Origin: Eubacteriales bacterium
GTDB lineage: Bacteria; Bacillota; Clostridia; Lachnospirales; Lachnospiraceae
Assembly: GCA_030526265.1 (NCBI GenBank)
Contig: JAUNDE010000001.1
Coordinates: 1 to 64,000 of the forward strand
Direction of reading: 5' to 3'
DNA length: 64,000 nucleotides
Every line of letters starts with the position of its first letter. Position 1 is the stretch's first letter. The notes beneath the pieces were generated by a model, which did not search any database, was not told the DNA's origin, and worked only from the letters and a program-made list of their open reading frames with translations. Shown here one piece after another: positions 35,267 to 44,883 of the stretch. The translations under genes and the position numbers were made by a program.

Positions 35267-37186
35267 CTATTTCCTAGACCAAATAAAATAAGATCCTTCT
35301 ACCTCATCATATAATTCATAACCTTTCTCTTCAAGCCATGGTGCGCAGTCAGCATTCTGTACAACAATACAATTTACATCAAGTTCCTGAATTTCCTCCC
35401 AAAATGCTTCTGCAGTTTCATCTGACGGTGAACTATCAAAAGCCTCATAATAATGCTGAGTATATTTTGAAAGTTCTGTTCCATCGTGTATTTGATACCT
35501 TTCAACTGCAGACAACGATATGACATCTGGCGCATATATTCTCAAAAAAATCGCCACAGGGTGCAGTGCACTATCTTCCATTATCATTTTAGGCGATACT
35601 ACTCTAAGTTGTTCAGGGTATTCTTTGGAAAGAAAATTCAATTTATTTCCAAGTTCTATTGTTGCAGAAGGCATAAAATATGGATTATCTTTTAAAATCT
35701 TGATTGAATTCTTAATACTCGCCCCCACTCTTGGCTGATCCAAAATAAGCCCTCCGCCAAACAGTTTAAATCCAATTAATGAGATGACTGTCAACGAAAT
35801 TGCAAATAGAAAATAAAGAGAGCGTATCTTATATGCCTCCATTCCAAGTTTAGTAAGTATTAAAACAAAATAAATAATGTTTATGATTACAAAAAAGTAC
35901 ATCCAGGCAGTAACGGTTCTTCCTCCGACAAAATTAAATATTGAAAAATGTTCAAATACATCATTCAACTCCGGAAAGACAAATAGCGAACCCATTACAC
36001 ACAATATTATGTTGATGCGATATATTATCTTGCTTTTTAACGCAAAACTGCACAAAAAAACTACTGCACATGCCCAAATCACAGGGGAACGCAATGCATT
36101 CATTACGTCATCCCATACAACACTCTGAATTTCCGGTTTATTTGAAAGAATAACCGAACTAATCACATATACGATTGAAAATACTACCGCAATGTATTTT
36201 CCCCTTTTACCATAATCTAACCAAAGCCACGACACCAACGAAGCAACTGATGTAATTAATATCATCGGCAATGCTATTGTTGATTTCGACATTAAAACAA
36301 CCGAAATCATCAAAACACCAATGATCATCTTAGTCGTTATTTTTTCCAAGTCGACAAAAGCATATAATAACAAAAGAATCCCCAGCATCCTTACAATACT
36401 ATTCCCTAAAAACATTCCAGTGTTTACCATAAACATATCTCTAAGTCTAAACAAATAGGTGTCAGATAAAAACAAATAATGTGCATCAAACAGAAGCACA
36501 ATAATTACCGGGAGTTGTGCGAGAGACTCTTTTACCTTTAATCCCGAATTCCTGTATATTTTTTCAGCTAAAACTTTTATTAAATTTAAATACAAAAAAA
36601 AGAGAAAAGAGGATTGAAATAATCTAAGATATAATGTCGGGCTAACACCTAACGCTTTCACATAGACCGAAGCCTCAATTTCCCATGTATTAACAATATA
36701 CGTATTAAATGATTCAATAGCTTTTCCTACAGCATATACAAAACTGCCTCCAGTCTGAGTATATGGCAGTGCCGCAACTTTAGTAATATAATAACCATCA
36801 TCCTGATGATTTCCTAACCAAAATCCTGCATAGTATAAAAATGTTATTCCCACCAAAATGAAAAGTGTCAAATAGATTACCCAGTTGTTTTTTAAATACT
36901 GCTTGACATCAAGGGCAGATAAAGATATCTTCTTCTTTTTGAAAGAAATAGCAATAAGAACTGTGAACACACACCATAGAATTCCCATAAAAACAGCGAA
37001 GTAAATCCACGGCAAATTAAATACCTGTACAACTATTCCTCCAATTGCTACAAAAAAGCTATAAAAGAGGTATCCAGATATAAATGCTTCTGAAAATGAC
37101 TCTTTTTTACATATCTGCCTTCCAATTAAACATAACATTCCGGTAAATATCAACCAAAAAACGGTACAACTTATATAATCAAACAT
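35267..37186 (-). CDS. Polytopic GT-C-like membrane glycosyltransferase (DUF6077 type)
   Basis: 639 residues with about 12-13 transmembrane segments and a soluble C-terminal portion (about 520-639). The first extracellular loop carries GFWLGNHQDDGYYITKVAAL, an Asp-containing motif in the place where GT-C enzymes have their catalytic acidic residue. I associate it with the DUF6077 family. Downstream of a GacI-like and a DUF2304 protein, it fits the role of GacL: transfer of a sugar from a polyprenyl phosphate to the polysaccharide outside the membrane. Base composition is clearly AT-richer than in the rfb genes. Confidence 0.7.
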   Translation of the reverse strand: MFDYISCTVFWLIFTGMLCLIGRQICKKESFSEAFISGYLFYSFFVAIGGIVVQVFNLPWIYFAVFMGILWCVFTVLIAISFKKKKISLSALDVKQYLKNNWVIYLTLFILVGITFLYYAGFWLGNHQDDGYYITKVAALPYTQTGGSFVYAVGKAIESFNTYIVNTWEIEASVYVKALGVSPTLYLRLFQSSFLFFLYLNLIKVLAEKIYRNSGLKVKESLAQLPVIIVLLFDAHYLFLSDTYLFRLRDMFMVNTGMFLGNSIVRMLGILLLLYAFVDLEKITTKMIIGVLMISVVLMSKSTIALPMILITSVASLVSWLWLDYGKRGKYIAVVFSIVYVISSVILSNKPEIQSVVWDDVMNALRSPVIWACAVVFLCSFALKSKIIYRINIILCVMGSLFVFPELNDVFEHFSIFNFVGGRTVTAWMYFFVIINIIYFVLILTKLGMEAYKIRSLYFLFAISLTVISLIGFKLFGGGLILDQPRVGASIKNSIKILKDNPYFMPSATIELGNKLNFLSKEYPEQLRVVSPKMIMEDSALHPVAIFLRIYAPDVISLSAVERYQIHDGTELSKYTQHYYEAFDSSPSDETAEAFWEEIQELDVNCIVVQNADCAPWLEEKGYELYDEVEGSYFIWSRK

Positions 37187-37220
37187 TGATTATCCCATCC
37201 TTTTATTTAATCTTAATAAT

Positions 37221-37562
37221 TTATTCTTTCTGGCTGCGTTTTTCATGTAAAGCCAATTGTTGTGCCAATTCTTTTATCCTGATCGACATTCTCGACACCG
37301 CAATTGTTAGCACAAAAATAATGATTAATGAGAAACAAAATCCAAAGAAGAACAGCATATTCACAGGACTTGCGATTCCAAGCTTATATGCCAACCAATT
37401 CATCATACTTGGAAAGAAATCCAGTATCAATGTCCCCACCCCTACAATTAACCATGCCAAGGCATATCGTAGTTCTAATCGTTTTGCACGAATCATATTT
37501 ATAATTACACACAAAGCAACTAAAATAATTGCTGCAACAATAATCTGAAATTTCAAATTCAT
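37221..37562 (-). CDS. DUF2304 small membrane protein, GacJ-like
   Basis: 113 residues, the same length as GacJ of Streptococcus pyogenes. Two or three membrane helices (about 5-22, 32-52, 66-90) and a basic, Arg/Lys/Glu-rich C-terminus with the ELRYALAWLIVGVG motif of the family. GacJ binds the polyprenyl-phosphate sugar synthase GacI and raises its activity. It lies 11 nt downstream of the GT2 gene at 37574, and 34 nt upstream of the GT-C-like gene. Confidence 0.85.
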   Translation of the reverse strand: MNLKFQIIVAAIILVALCVIINMIRAKRLELRYALAWLIVGVGTLILDFFPSMMNWLAYKLGIASPVNMLFFFGFCFSLIIIFVLTIAVSRMSIRIKELAQQLALHEKRSQKE

Positions 37563-37573
37563 ACTAACACCAC

Positions 37574-38266
37574 CTAATATTTCCTGATTCGTTCAATTAA
37601 AATAGCCAAAGTTACTTTTATCATATAATAGACAGATTTTTTCATTGAAATAGAAGAAACTCCGCCTTCTCGTTCTTTCATAATAACCGGAATTTCTTCC
37701 ACCTTCATTCCGCGGCGCAGAACAGCGACAACACTTTCCGGCTCCGGGTAATCTCTCGGATAATCGGCTGCAAACAACGCCATTGCATTTCTTCCAATCA
37801 TCCTAAGACCAGAAGTAGGATCTGTAATCTTTTTGCCTGTCAGCACATAAATCAGCCTGGAAAAAAATACAATTCCTATCCGTCTTAATGCAGAAGATTG
37901 AAAACCTTCTTTTTCGATAAATCTCGAACCAATAACCATATCCAAACCGTTATTCATAAGATGTTCTGCCATAGTGGTAAGAAATTCCGGATCATGCTGA
38001 CCATCCCCATCCACTTGTACCGCCACATCATAACCATTTTCCAGTGCATACTTATATCCTGTCTGCACCGCCCCACCAATTCCTAAATTAATTGGTAAAT
38101 TCACAATGTTATATCCTTGTTCTTCACAAATCTGTCTTGTATGATCCACAGAACAATCATTAATAATCACATAGTCAAAACCCTGTGCGTTTTTTTGAAT
38201 AGCTGAAACAGTTTTTTCAATATTACTCTCTTCATTAAACGCCGGTATTATTATTAGTTTCTTCAT
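37574..38266 (-). CDS. Polyprenyl-phosphate glycosyltransferase, GacI/DPM1-like GT2
   Basis: 230 residues, close to GacI length. GT2 fold: KKLIIIPAFNEESNIEKTV, DYVIINDCSVDHTRQ, VQVDGDGQHDPEFL with the DGDGQHD donor site typical of dolichyl/undecaprenyl-phosphate sugar synthases, and KITDPTSGLRMIGRNA. It has no transmembrane segments of its own, which fits dependence on the DUF2304 partner. It would make a undecaprenyl-phosphate-linked sugar for side-chain addition. The sugar is not readable from the sequence. Confidence 0.88.
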   Translation of the reverse strand: MKKLIIIPAFNEESNIEKTVSAIQKNAQGFDYVIINDCSVDHTRQICEEQGYNIVNLPINLGIGGAVQTGYKYALENGYDVAVQVDGDGQHDPEFLTTMAEHLMNNGLDMVIGSRFIEKEGFQSSALRRIGIVFFSRLIYVLTGKKITDPTSGLRMIGRNAMALFAADYPRDYPEPESVVAVLRRGMKVEEIPVIMKEREGGVSSISMKKSVYYMIKVTLAILIERIRKY

Positions 38267-38284
38267 ATTTGATATATCTCCTGT

Positions 38285-39082
38285 TTATACCTGATTAGAC
38301 TGCTGACCTTTTGAATATTCATGCAGTATTAATTTAGCAATACTTTTTGGCCAAAACTTGCAAAACATTTCAAATTCTTCTTTTGTTCTTGTATTATCAA
38401 TAATTGCTGCCGTAGTCTCTGATTCATCATGAATTCGATGTCCCATAAGCATCTTGGGAATATACACAAATGCGCCTTTAGATTTCGATAACTTTTCCCA
38501 CGCTTCCCAATCTTCACATGCGCGATAGTGATTATCAAATATTACATCCGGAAGATTCTCCACTGCAAAAGTCACGGATGGGCAACATATTGGTGATCCC
38601 ATCGACAAAATTCTTCTCCTTGTCCACCTAGAATTCCATAACCATGAACATCTCAGTGGCACTAGCATAATTCGTTTTACTGAAAGGATCTTATTATTTG
38701 AAACTCGTTTTTCATTTCTTATTTCAAAATAATCAGTAAATAAAATTAATGGATGTTTTGCTTTTTTTTCGTAATGTTGAATAGCTGCCAGATAATCCTT
38801 TTCATACACATCATCTTGATGTGCGATGGTAATATATCTGCTTTGAAAACTTTCTTTTGCACATTTATATCCAAAATTCCAATCCTGTGTTATTCCACCT
38901 TCTCCTGGATTCACAAAAAATGGCAGATTGTATTTATCGGCCATATCAGAAATAAATGAATTAGGTGTTGATGTCACAATAATGATATTAGACTTAACCG
39001 TCTGCTTCTTCAATGATTTAATACAAGCTTCCAAATATTGACTTTTTTTATATGCGCATATAACAAATGTATGATTCTCCAT
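38285..39082 (-). CDS. Family 2 glycosyltransferase
   Basis: 265 residues. N-terminus HTFVICAYKKSQYLEACIKS and the donor-site segment YITIAHQDDVYEKDYL (QDD in the DxD position), then RACEDWEAWEKLSK as acceptor region. This is a GT2 enzyme of the compact type found in variable capsule blocks. It lies 18 nt before the GacI-like gene and 32 nt after the flippase. The sugar and linkage are unknown. Confidence 0.75.
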   Translation of the reverse strand: MENHTFVICAYKKSQYLEACIKSLKKQTVKSNIIIVTSTPNSFISDMADKYNLPFFVNPGEGGITQDWNFGYKCAKESFQSRYITIAHQDDVYEKDYLAAIQHYEKKAKHPLILFTDYFEIRNEKRVSNNKILSVKRIMLVPLRCSWLWNSRWTRRRILSMGSPICCPSVTFAVENLPDVIFDNHYRACEDWEAWEKLSKSKGAFVYIPKMLMGHRIHDESETTAAIIDNTRTKEEFEMFCKFWPKSIAKLILHEYSKGQQSNQV

Positions 39083-39114
39083 AATAGTATTTCACTCACT
39101 TTTTAATATCTTGA

Positions 39115-40347
39115 TTAAACTATAGTCTTTAACTCCCTAATCATAGCATTTATCATCATAACAATCAATATTATGGAGTACACAGTCAATACATAACTCA
39201 CACCATTCATTTCATACTTGGAAATCAGAGGTGTCATTATTAAATACCCTATAATAACTCCGAACAAATTGATATATAGCAGCTGTTTTTGTTTTCTCAT
39301 CAATATCAATATGTTCCAAAAGAACCACACAAACGCATTCAATCCAGTGAACAAGATAAGCAATAGTAAAATAGACGAATACTCAGCAACCTTATTTCCA
39401 TATAAAAAAGTAAGAGCAGCTTTTCCTAAAGCTTTCGCTCCAACAAAGCAAATGGCAATTAATACTATTAAAACAATACAGACCATCAATATATTTTTTA
39501 TTAACTTTTGCTTATTTTTTTCTCGATATAACCTTGCAAATTCAACTAACATTGGATTGAAAATATAAGATGCTACCACCTGAACCAGAACCGCTGGTGT
39601 AGCCACCGTATTATATATTCCCAATATTGAACTTCCATATATATCCTGTAAAATCTGTTTTGGTAATGTTGTCCCTATTACGCCTAATATCGTTCCTATC
39701 GTCAGTGGCAAAAAATCTGACAGCATTTTTCGCATGATATATATATCATTATCGATAGAGATATCTGCTATTTTTTTTGCTCTTGGGTAATCGTAGCAAA
39801 TAATAAACACTATCACAGTACAAGTCATAAATACAATAGCCCAGAACAAATCATTCGTTATCCTAATGCCGACGTAAAAACATATCAATGACAAAATGCC
39901 TCTAATAAACAAGGATATCCCGCCGATATCCATTCTTTCCTGTCGTTGTTCAAATGCATGCAGCAGGTCTGTCCAGGCTTCTGTTTCTTTATATACCATA
40001 TATGCCACAATACACATAATTTGTTGCATTCCATATTTCCAGGTCATTGCATAACATAGACACAACACAAATGCACATATACATGTATATAATCTAAATG
40101 TACAATACTGTTTAGATGAATATTTTTCATTCAAATCTGAAACCAGATAAGGTCTCACATTAAAACAAGCAAAATTGTAAAATATATTTGTAACTGAAAT
40201 CGCCAACGCAAAATTCCCTGCATATCCGAAATCATTAAATTCTCTCACTACAATCAGCGTTAATAACCATTGACATGCCAGATAAGTAAATGATCCGATT
40301 GAATTCCATATAATATTGGCAAATACAGATAATCTTTTTTGTTCCAT
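39115..40347 (-). CDS. Wzx-type lipid-linked oligosaccharide flippase
   Basis: 410 residues with about 12 transmembrane segments and the polysaccharide_synt start FANIIWNSIGSFTYLACQWL. MOP-superfamily flippases move undecaprenyl-linked repeat units outward. It overlaps the next upstream glycosyltransferase by one base. A second, unrelated-looking flippase is at 48876. Codon and base use are strongly AT-rich, like its neighbours. Confidence 0.82.
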   Translation of the reverse strand: MEQKRLSVFANIIWNSIGSFTYLACQWLLTLIVVREFNDFGYAGNFALAISVTNIFYNFACFNVRPYLVSDLNEKYSSKQYCTFRLYTCICAFVLCLCYAMTWKYGMQQIMCIVAYMVYKETEAWTDLLHAFEQRQERMDIGGISLFIRGILSLICFYVGIRITNDLFWAIVFMTCTVIVFIICYDYPRAKKIADISIDNDIYIMRKMLSDFLPLTIGTILGVIGTTLPKQILQDIYGSSILGIYNTVATPAVLVQVVASYIFNPMLVEFARLYREKNKQKLIKNILMVCIVLIVLIAICFVGAKALGKAALTFLYGNKVAEYSSILLLLILFTGLNAFVWFFWNILILMRKQKQLLYINLFGVIIGYLIMTPLISKYEMNGVSYVLTVYSIILIVMMINAMIRELKTIV

Positions 40348-41366
40348 TATTCTTTAATAAACTTACTTACAACCAAGGAAAATGGAAATAATACATGTAA
40401 TCTATATGCTATTAAAAATAATTTAACTGCCATCCTATGCACAAATGGTATTTTTTTTAATCGAAATACTTTCGTATATTGATTATGTCTGGCTTCTGGA
40501 AAATACTTACCCAAAATATAATAACAATATCTACATACTTTTTTTCTAGTTTCTTTGTCGCAACTTTTATACATATTCGTTGTTAATCCAGCAAGTACTT
40601 TGATAATACAATACTCCAATACTTTGTCTGTTGTCGGATCTTTTTTGTACTTTCTTACTTGTTTAATTGCAGTTTCAATTCCTCTATATGGAACTTTTGG
40701 TTTTGCTTCTTTTTTTCTGACATTTCCCATAGTTGATTCACTATGAATTCTATAAAGATATCCCTGATATGGCAATACAACTACTTTATCCGCCACAATA
40801 TGTGTCATAACGCCATACGGTCCATCTTCCAATTGCTCGCCTTCACTAAACACAAAACCATGATCCATAATAAATTTTGTCAAATAAAGTTTCCCACAAG
40901 GTGAATACTGAAACACATGATGTATTCCTTCATCAAATTCAACATCCCAATCTTTTGCATTACGGGAATATACAATTTCATCTCTTCCCGATACAAATTT
41001 CTTATATCCGCCAATTGCTATATCCGCTTGTTCTTTTTCACATGCTGAATATAATGTTTCCAGATAGTCTTTCTTTAGGATATCGTCAGCATCAACAAAC
41101 GCAATATATTTTCCTTGTACATACTCCAATGCTCTATTTCTAGTAGCTGATTGTCCGCGGTTTTCCTGACTATAAGCACATATTTTATCAGAGTATCTTG
41201 CTTGATATTCATCTATGATCTTTTGAGTCCCATCCTTTGATCCGTCATTGATCAAAATAATCTCATAATTTTCAAAGCTCTGATTTATAATAGAGTCCAG
41301 TGTTTCACGCAAATATTTTTCAGCATTATATGCTGGCATAATAATTGAAATTGCTGTTTTATACAT
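40347..41366 (-). CDS. Family 2 glycosyltransferase
   Basis: 339 residues. TAISIIMPAYNAEKYLRETL, then NYEIILINDGSKDGTQKI and YIAFVDADDILKKDYLETL with the DADD metal site. A C-terminal basic region with KLFLIAYRLHVLFPF may bind the membrane. Start 41366 follows GGAG; the frame opens 5 codons earlier without a site. Likely adds one residue of the variable repeat unit. Confidence 0.8.
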   Translation of the reverse strand: MYKTAISIIMPAYNAEKYLRETLDSIINQSFENYEIILINDGSKDGTQKIIDEYQARYSDKICAYSQENRGQSATRNRALEYVQGKYIAFVDADDILKKDYLETLYSACEKEQADIAIGGYKKFVSGRDEIVYSRNAKDWDVEFDEGIHHVFQYSPCGKLYLTKFIMDHGFVFSEGEQLEDGPYGVMTHIVADKVVVLPYQGYLYRIHSESTMGNVRKKEAKPKVPYRGIETAIKQVRKYKKDPTTDKVLEYCIIKVLAGLTTNMYKSCDKETRKKVCRYCYYILGKYFPEARHNQYTKVFRLKKIPFVHRMAVKLFLIAYRLHVLFPFSLVVSKFIKE

Positions 41367-41383
41367 TTTTCTTCTCCGCATTC

Positions 41384-41488
41384 TTATTTCACTTTGATTT
41401 TGCCATTAATTCTTTCTAATAATTTAATTATTGTTTGAACAAATAACGATAATAAAATCGAACTTACAATAACGCCTCCATATATTAT
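41384..41488 (-). pseudogene. Possible C-terminal remnant of a membrane protein
   Basis: The 171-bp gap 41367-41537 has no complete gene. One reverse frame encodes a stretch of about 34 residues, hydrophobic at first (GGVIVSSILLSLFVQTIIKL) then basic (ERINGKIKVK), bounded by stops and without a start codon or ribosome site. It looks like the end of an acyltransferase or flippase-like membrane protein, but is too short to identify. Chance hydrophobic translation of AT-rich DNA is a real alternative. Confidence 0.25.
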
Positions 41489-41537
41489 TTAGGATAAATG
41501 CCGTTACCATTCCATTTAATTACCTATCACATTATTC

Positions 41538-41718
41538 CTAACTAATCTTCATAACGTCACCGTTCATAAATTGTTCCATAATTCCTGCGATATCACAAGA
41601 TACATTTTCTTCTACATTCGATGTGCATTTTCCTGATTCAATAGAGCGCACGAAAGAAACCAGCTCATAACGAATTCCTTCTCCATCCAACTGATAGAAA
41701 TATCTCCTGCCTCTCATA
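41538..41718 (-). other. Out-of-frame end of the cytidylyltransferase-oxidoreductase gene
   Basis: In the +1 frame the strand reads GRRYFYQLDGEGIRYELVSF and then RSIESGKCTSNVEENVSC, the usual C-terminal part of a Gfo/Idh oxidoreductase, stopping at 41538. It would join the main frame after ...KTEYFEVRYE if a single base were removed. One inserted base in a purine-rich tract, or a sequencing error, explains it. The lost part is about 60 residues. Confidence 0.65.
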
Positions 41719-42867
41719 ACGAACTTCAAAATATTCAGTCTTCCACCATGGTGCCGGCACATAGATGTATCCTTTTGTTCCAGATATAATCAATTCACCT
41801 TCTGATTTTACACCCTGTCCTACTTTAATAGATGCAACGGAATCCGGATAACAGAAATCAATCTTAGTAAAGGCATCATAATGATATTTTTCATTATCCA
41901 ACCATGTTACAATTCGCCTGTCTTTATAATCTGTTCCAAATATCTGCAACACTGGAAGCAATGCCGTTGGTCCCCATGCACTGATACTATTCCAGCTTCG
42001 TTCCATTTTTTCAGGATTTGTCGAATCAATTTCCCGAATGCTGGTACAAGTTGCTTCGATCAACTTTGGTGTTCCAATTTTCCCGGTCTTCACCTGAAGA
42101 AGCATCCTGTGATATGCTGTCGAATATGCTGTCTTAATCGCATCCATCAGCACACAACCATTTTCTTTTGCCAACGCAAACAACTCTTCACACTCTTTCC
42201 TGGAAAGTGCAATCGGTGATTCACACAATACGTGTTTTTTCTTTTCCAAAGCATGTTTAATATCCTGATAATGATGCTTTGGACTCGTAATAATATACAC
42301 TGCATCCGAATCATTCAGTAAGTCATCATATTCATCATATACGGATACATCATCCAGAAGTTCCTTAACAGTTTTTTTGTCCTCCCCATATACACCAGAT
42401 ATCTGTATTCCATTTACATACTTGCTTTCATTTGATACTTTTCTTAAAATATCAGATTCTCCCACAAGTCCCAGACGCAGATTCCTATTCTTTTGACGAA
42501 GCTCACTGCTGGAAACGCCCTGCGTTCTGGATAAGTATACTACCTCACAATACTCATTTAAGTAATCAAACTTGCCAACCCAATCATCACCAACCGTAAA
42601 GATATCTGCTCCATATCTGCGAATATCATCGATCTTCTGACCTTCATATTCTTCAACGATAATTTCATCTGCTATTCCTGTCGCTCTTACTCCTTCAATC
42701 CGCTCCATTAATGACTGCTGAACATTGATCTTACCTCTTGTCTTATCAAAGTCATCTGCGGTTACACCAACGATCAGATAGTCTCCCAACGCTTTTGCAC
42801 GTTCCAATAAACGAATGTGCCCGTAATGTAAAAGATCATATGTACCATAAGTTATTACCTTTTTCAT
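41665..42867 (-). CDS. TagD-like cytidylyltransferase fused to Gfo/Idh/MocA oxidoreductase, 3' frameshift
   Basis: Residues 1-130 are a TagD-type nucleotidyltransferase (KVITYGTYDLLHYGHIRLLE with the HxGH motif, and RTQGVSSSELRQK at its end), the fold used for CDP-glycerol formation. From about 135 it continues as a Gfo/Idh/MocA NAD(P)-dependent oxidoreductase (VYIITSPKHHYQDIKHALE, KHVLCESPIAL, MDAIKTAYSTAYH). At about 41705-41718 the frame leaves the homologous sequence: the continuation lies one base away (next entry). The fused enzymes could make and oxidise a CDP-polyol. It precedes the aminotransferase stop by 29 nt on the transcript of a three-gene module with LicD. Confidence 0.75.
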   Translation of the reverse strand: MKKVITYGTYDLLHYGHIRLLERAKALGDYLIVGVTADDFDKTRGKINVQQSLMERIEGVRATGIADEIIVEEYEGQKIDDIRRYGADIFTVGDDWVGKFDYLNEYCEVVYLSRTQGVSSSELRQKNRNLRLGLVGESDILRKVSNESKYVNGIQISGVYGEDKKTVKELLDDVSVYDEYDDLLNDSDAVYIITSPKHHYQDIKHALEKKKHVLCESPIALSRKECEELFALAKENGCVLMDAIKTAYSTAYHRMLLQVKTGKIGTPKLIEATCTSIREIDSTNPEKMERSWNSISAWGPTALLPVLQIFGTDYKDRRIVTWLDNEKYHYDAFTKIDFCYPDSVASIKVGQGVKSEGELIISGTKGYIYVPAPWWKTEYFEVRYERQEIFLSVGWRRNSL

Positions 42868-42896
42868 ACTGTGACTGCGCTCCCTTTCCGCTTTGA

Positions 42897-43970
42897 TTAA
42901 ATCAATCCTCTCTTCTGCATATCTTTCAATGCATCAATCAATTTATCATTATCTTCTGTAGTCAGATTGCCAATATGTCCTACTCTAAATACCGCATCTT
43001 TCAATTCACCACCATTTGGGCATACCCATATACCATACTCATCTTTTAATGTAAGGAAAATATCATTTGCTGATGCAGTAAGCGGATGTAACGGTGTCAC
43101 TGCATTGGACATACTTTCTGAAACAATATCAAATGGCAGTTCTTTGATTTTGTTCCGAAAATCCTCAGCAAGAATTCCAATTTTTTTTATTTCTGTTTCA
43201 ACACCACCTGCAGATTCAATTTCTTTTAATCTTGCATGAATTTGCCTCAAGATACCAACTGCCGGAGTAAAAGGTGTCTGCCCTCTTTCTCCATTTTTTA
43301 ATGCACTTTTCAAATCCAGATACATACACTTCGGTCGGTTTGATTCCACACGCTCAACCGCCTTAACAGACAATACAATCATCGATATTCCCGGAGGGCA
43401 AGCCAACGCTTTCTGAGAACCTGTTATCATCACGTCTACTCCAAACTCTTTCATATCAAATTCGTCTGCAAGGAACGAACTGATTGCATCCACAACAAGG
43501 AACATCTGATTCCTTTTACAAAATTCACTAATCATATGAAGATCATAGTGAACCCCTGTAGAAGTCTCATGTACATTAACCATAAATGCTGTGAACCCCT
43601 GATTCTCGTATGCTTGCAAATGTTTCTCAGTTAATGCCTTACCCACATCCAATTTGATTTCTGAATATGAAATCCCATATATTTCACAAAGCTGAACAAA
43701 TCGTTGTCCAAAGCTTCCTCCATTGACAATCAGCACTTTATCCTGTTCTGTCAAGGTATTGGCAACTACAGCTTCCATCGAAGCAGTACCTGATCCGGTA
43801 ATAAATATTACTCTTGCTTCATCTTCAGCTCCTGAAAACTTCTTCATTAATTCTTCGTTCTCTAACATGATTTTTGAAAACTCTGCCGTACGGAAATACG
43901 GAACCTGTTCTCCACCGATACTTCTTACCAGATCACTCGACTGTACTGGTCCCACTGTAAAATTAATCAT
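42897..43970 (-). CDS. Class V PLP-dependent aminotransferase (AEP transaminase-like)
   Basis: 357 residues of the fold-type I family that includes alanine-glyoxylate and 2-aminoethylphosphonate transaminases. The glycine-rich start [42 protein letters not shown] and the PLP lysine in [16 protein letters not shown] are visible. It probably puts an amino group on a keto-substrate made by the upstream-acting oxidoreductase domain. It lies between the cytidylyltransferase fusion and the LicD gene (6 nt), which suggests a small amino-alcohol or aminophosphonate for transfer. No PEP mutase is in the window. Confidence 0.85.
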   Translation of the reverse strand: MINFTVGPVQSSDLVRSIGGEQVPYFRTAEFSKIMLENEELMKKFSGAEDEARVIFITGSGTASMEAVVANTLTEQDKVLIVNGGSFGQRFVQLCEIYGISYSEIKLDVGKALTEKHLQAYENQGFTAFMVNVHETSTGVHYDLHMISEFCKRNQMFLVVDAISSFLADEFDMKEFGVDVMITGSQKALACPPGISMIVLSVKAVERVESNRPKCMYLDLKSALKNGERGQTPFTPAVGILRQIHARLKEIESAGGVETEIKKIGILAEDFRNKIKELPFDIVSESMSNAVTPLHPLTASANDIFLTLKDEYGIWVCPNGGELKDAVFRVGHIGNLTTEDNDKLIDALKDMQKRGLI

Positions 43971-43975
43971 TTTTC

Positions 43976-44857
43976 TTATCTCCCTGGAAACTCTAATTCA
44001 TATGGATAATGATTTTTTCTCTTATCTTCTGGTGGCAACTGCATGTAATCTCCATACATCGCTGTAAGGTTTCTATGAATATTACACGGAAAATTCAACT
44101 GTGTGTCTTCAAAAGGTAATTTACGCAAAGGATAAATATCTTTCACATAATATAAATTCATATATGGTGTTGTATCACAGAAGAAATCTAGTCTTTTCGT
44201 TTTATCATAGTGATTGTATCTCGTCTCCGCTTCATATGCCTTTCTATATATCCACAGCTTAGACACATGGCATATCTTCAAAAACAAATGTGCCATGCCA
44301 CAAATGGCATGAACTACTTTTTTCTTCCACCCCGAACATCCAACCATAGGAAACGGAATTCCCCTAAGAATCAGTATTTTACTCCAAAACCAGGCATCCC
44401 TCGCCTGTCGTCTTGCTTCCTTTGGATTATCGCTCACCTTATCTAGCGGATACAAATCCAAGAAGATCCCCATTGGGGCATCAATGTTTTTCAATGCTTC
44501 CTCTTTAAATTTCGTACCACGCATAGTCAAACGAGTTGTCATCAACGGATAATCCGGATAATGCTCTGTGTTCATGATAAGATATTTTTCACCCATTTCC
44601 TGTTCAACCAGGCAAAGTAACTTTTCAAAATCATCTCTTGGCATTGCCACGTCAATATCATCATCCCAAGGAATAAATCCCTGATGGCGTAAAGCACCAA
44701 TACCAGTCCCCGCTATTCCAAAATAGGTTAATCCATGTCGATCACAGATATCCATGAAATCTTTCAGAATTTCTAATTCCAGCTGTTGAATCTTCTGCAG
44801 TGTTTCTGAATCATATTCTTTAAATTCCATCTTTTTATTTTTTTTTCTAATTTCCAT
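43976..44857 (-). CDS. LicD-family phosphotransferase
   Basis: About 293 residues. The LicD core is complete: [20 protein letters not shown] followed by [17 protein letters not shown], with the nucleotidyltransferase-like GIGALRHxG...DDDxD motif. LicD proteins move phosphocholine or related phospho-alcohols from CDP carriers onto cell-surface sugars. The start ATG at 44857 follows GGGAG. Together with the cytidylyltransferase and aminotransferase it forms a self-contained polymer-decoration module. Confidence 0.9.
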   Translation of the reverse strand: MEIRKKNKKMEFKEYDSETLQKIQQLELEILKDFMDICDRHGLTYFGIAGTGIGALRHQGFIPWDDDIDVAMPRDDFEKLLCLVEQEMGEKYLIMNTEHYPDYPLMTTRLTMRGTKFKEEALKNIDAPMGIFLDLYPLDKVSDNPKEARRQARDAWFWSKILILRGIPFPMVGCSGWKKKVVHAICGMAHLFLKICHVSKLWIYRKAYEAETRYNHYDKTKRLDFFCDTTPYMNLYYVKDIYPLRKLPFEDTQLNFPCNIHRNLTAMYGDYMQLPPEDKRKNHYPYELEFPGR

Positions 44858-44883
44858 TTTTTCTCCCAATTCACAACTTACTG

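Noticed and set aside
42897..43970. Phosphonate (2-aminoethylphosphonate) biosynthesis
   Set aside because: Only the aminotransferase resembles that pathway; no PEP mutase or phosphonopyruvate decarboxylase is in the window and the cytidylyltransferase is TagD-like, not PntC/LicC-like.
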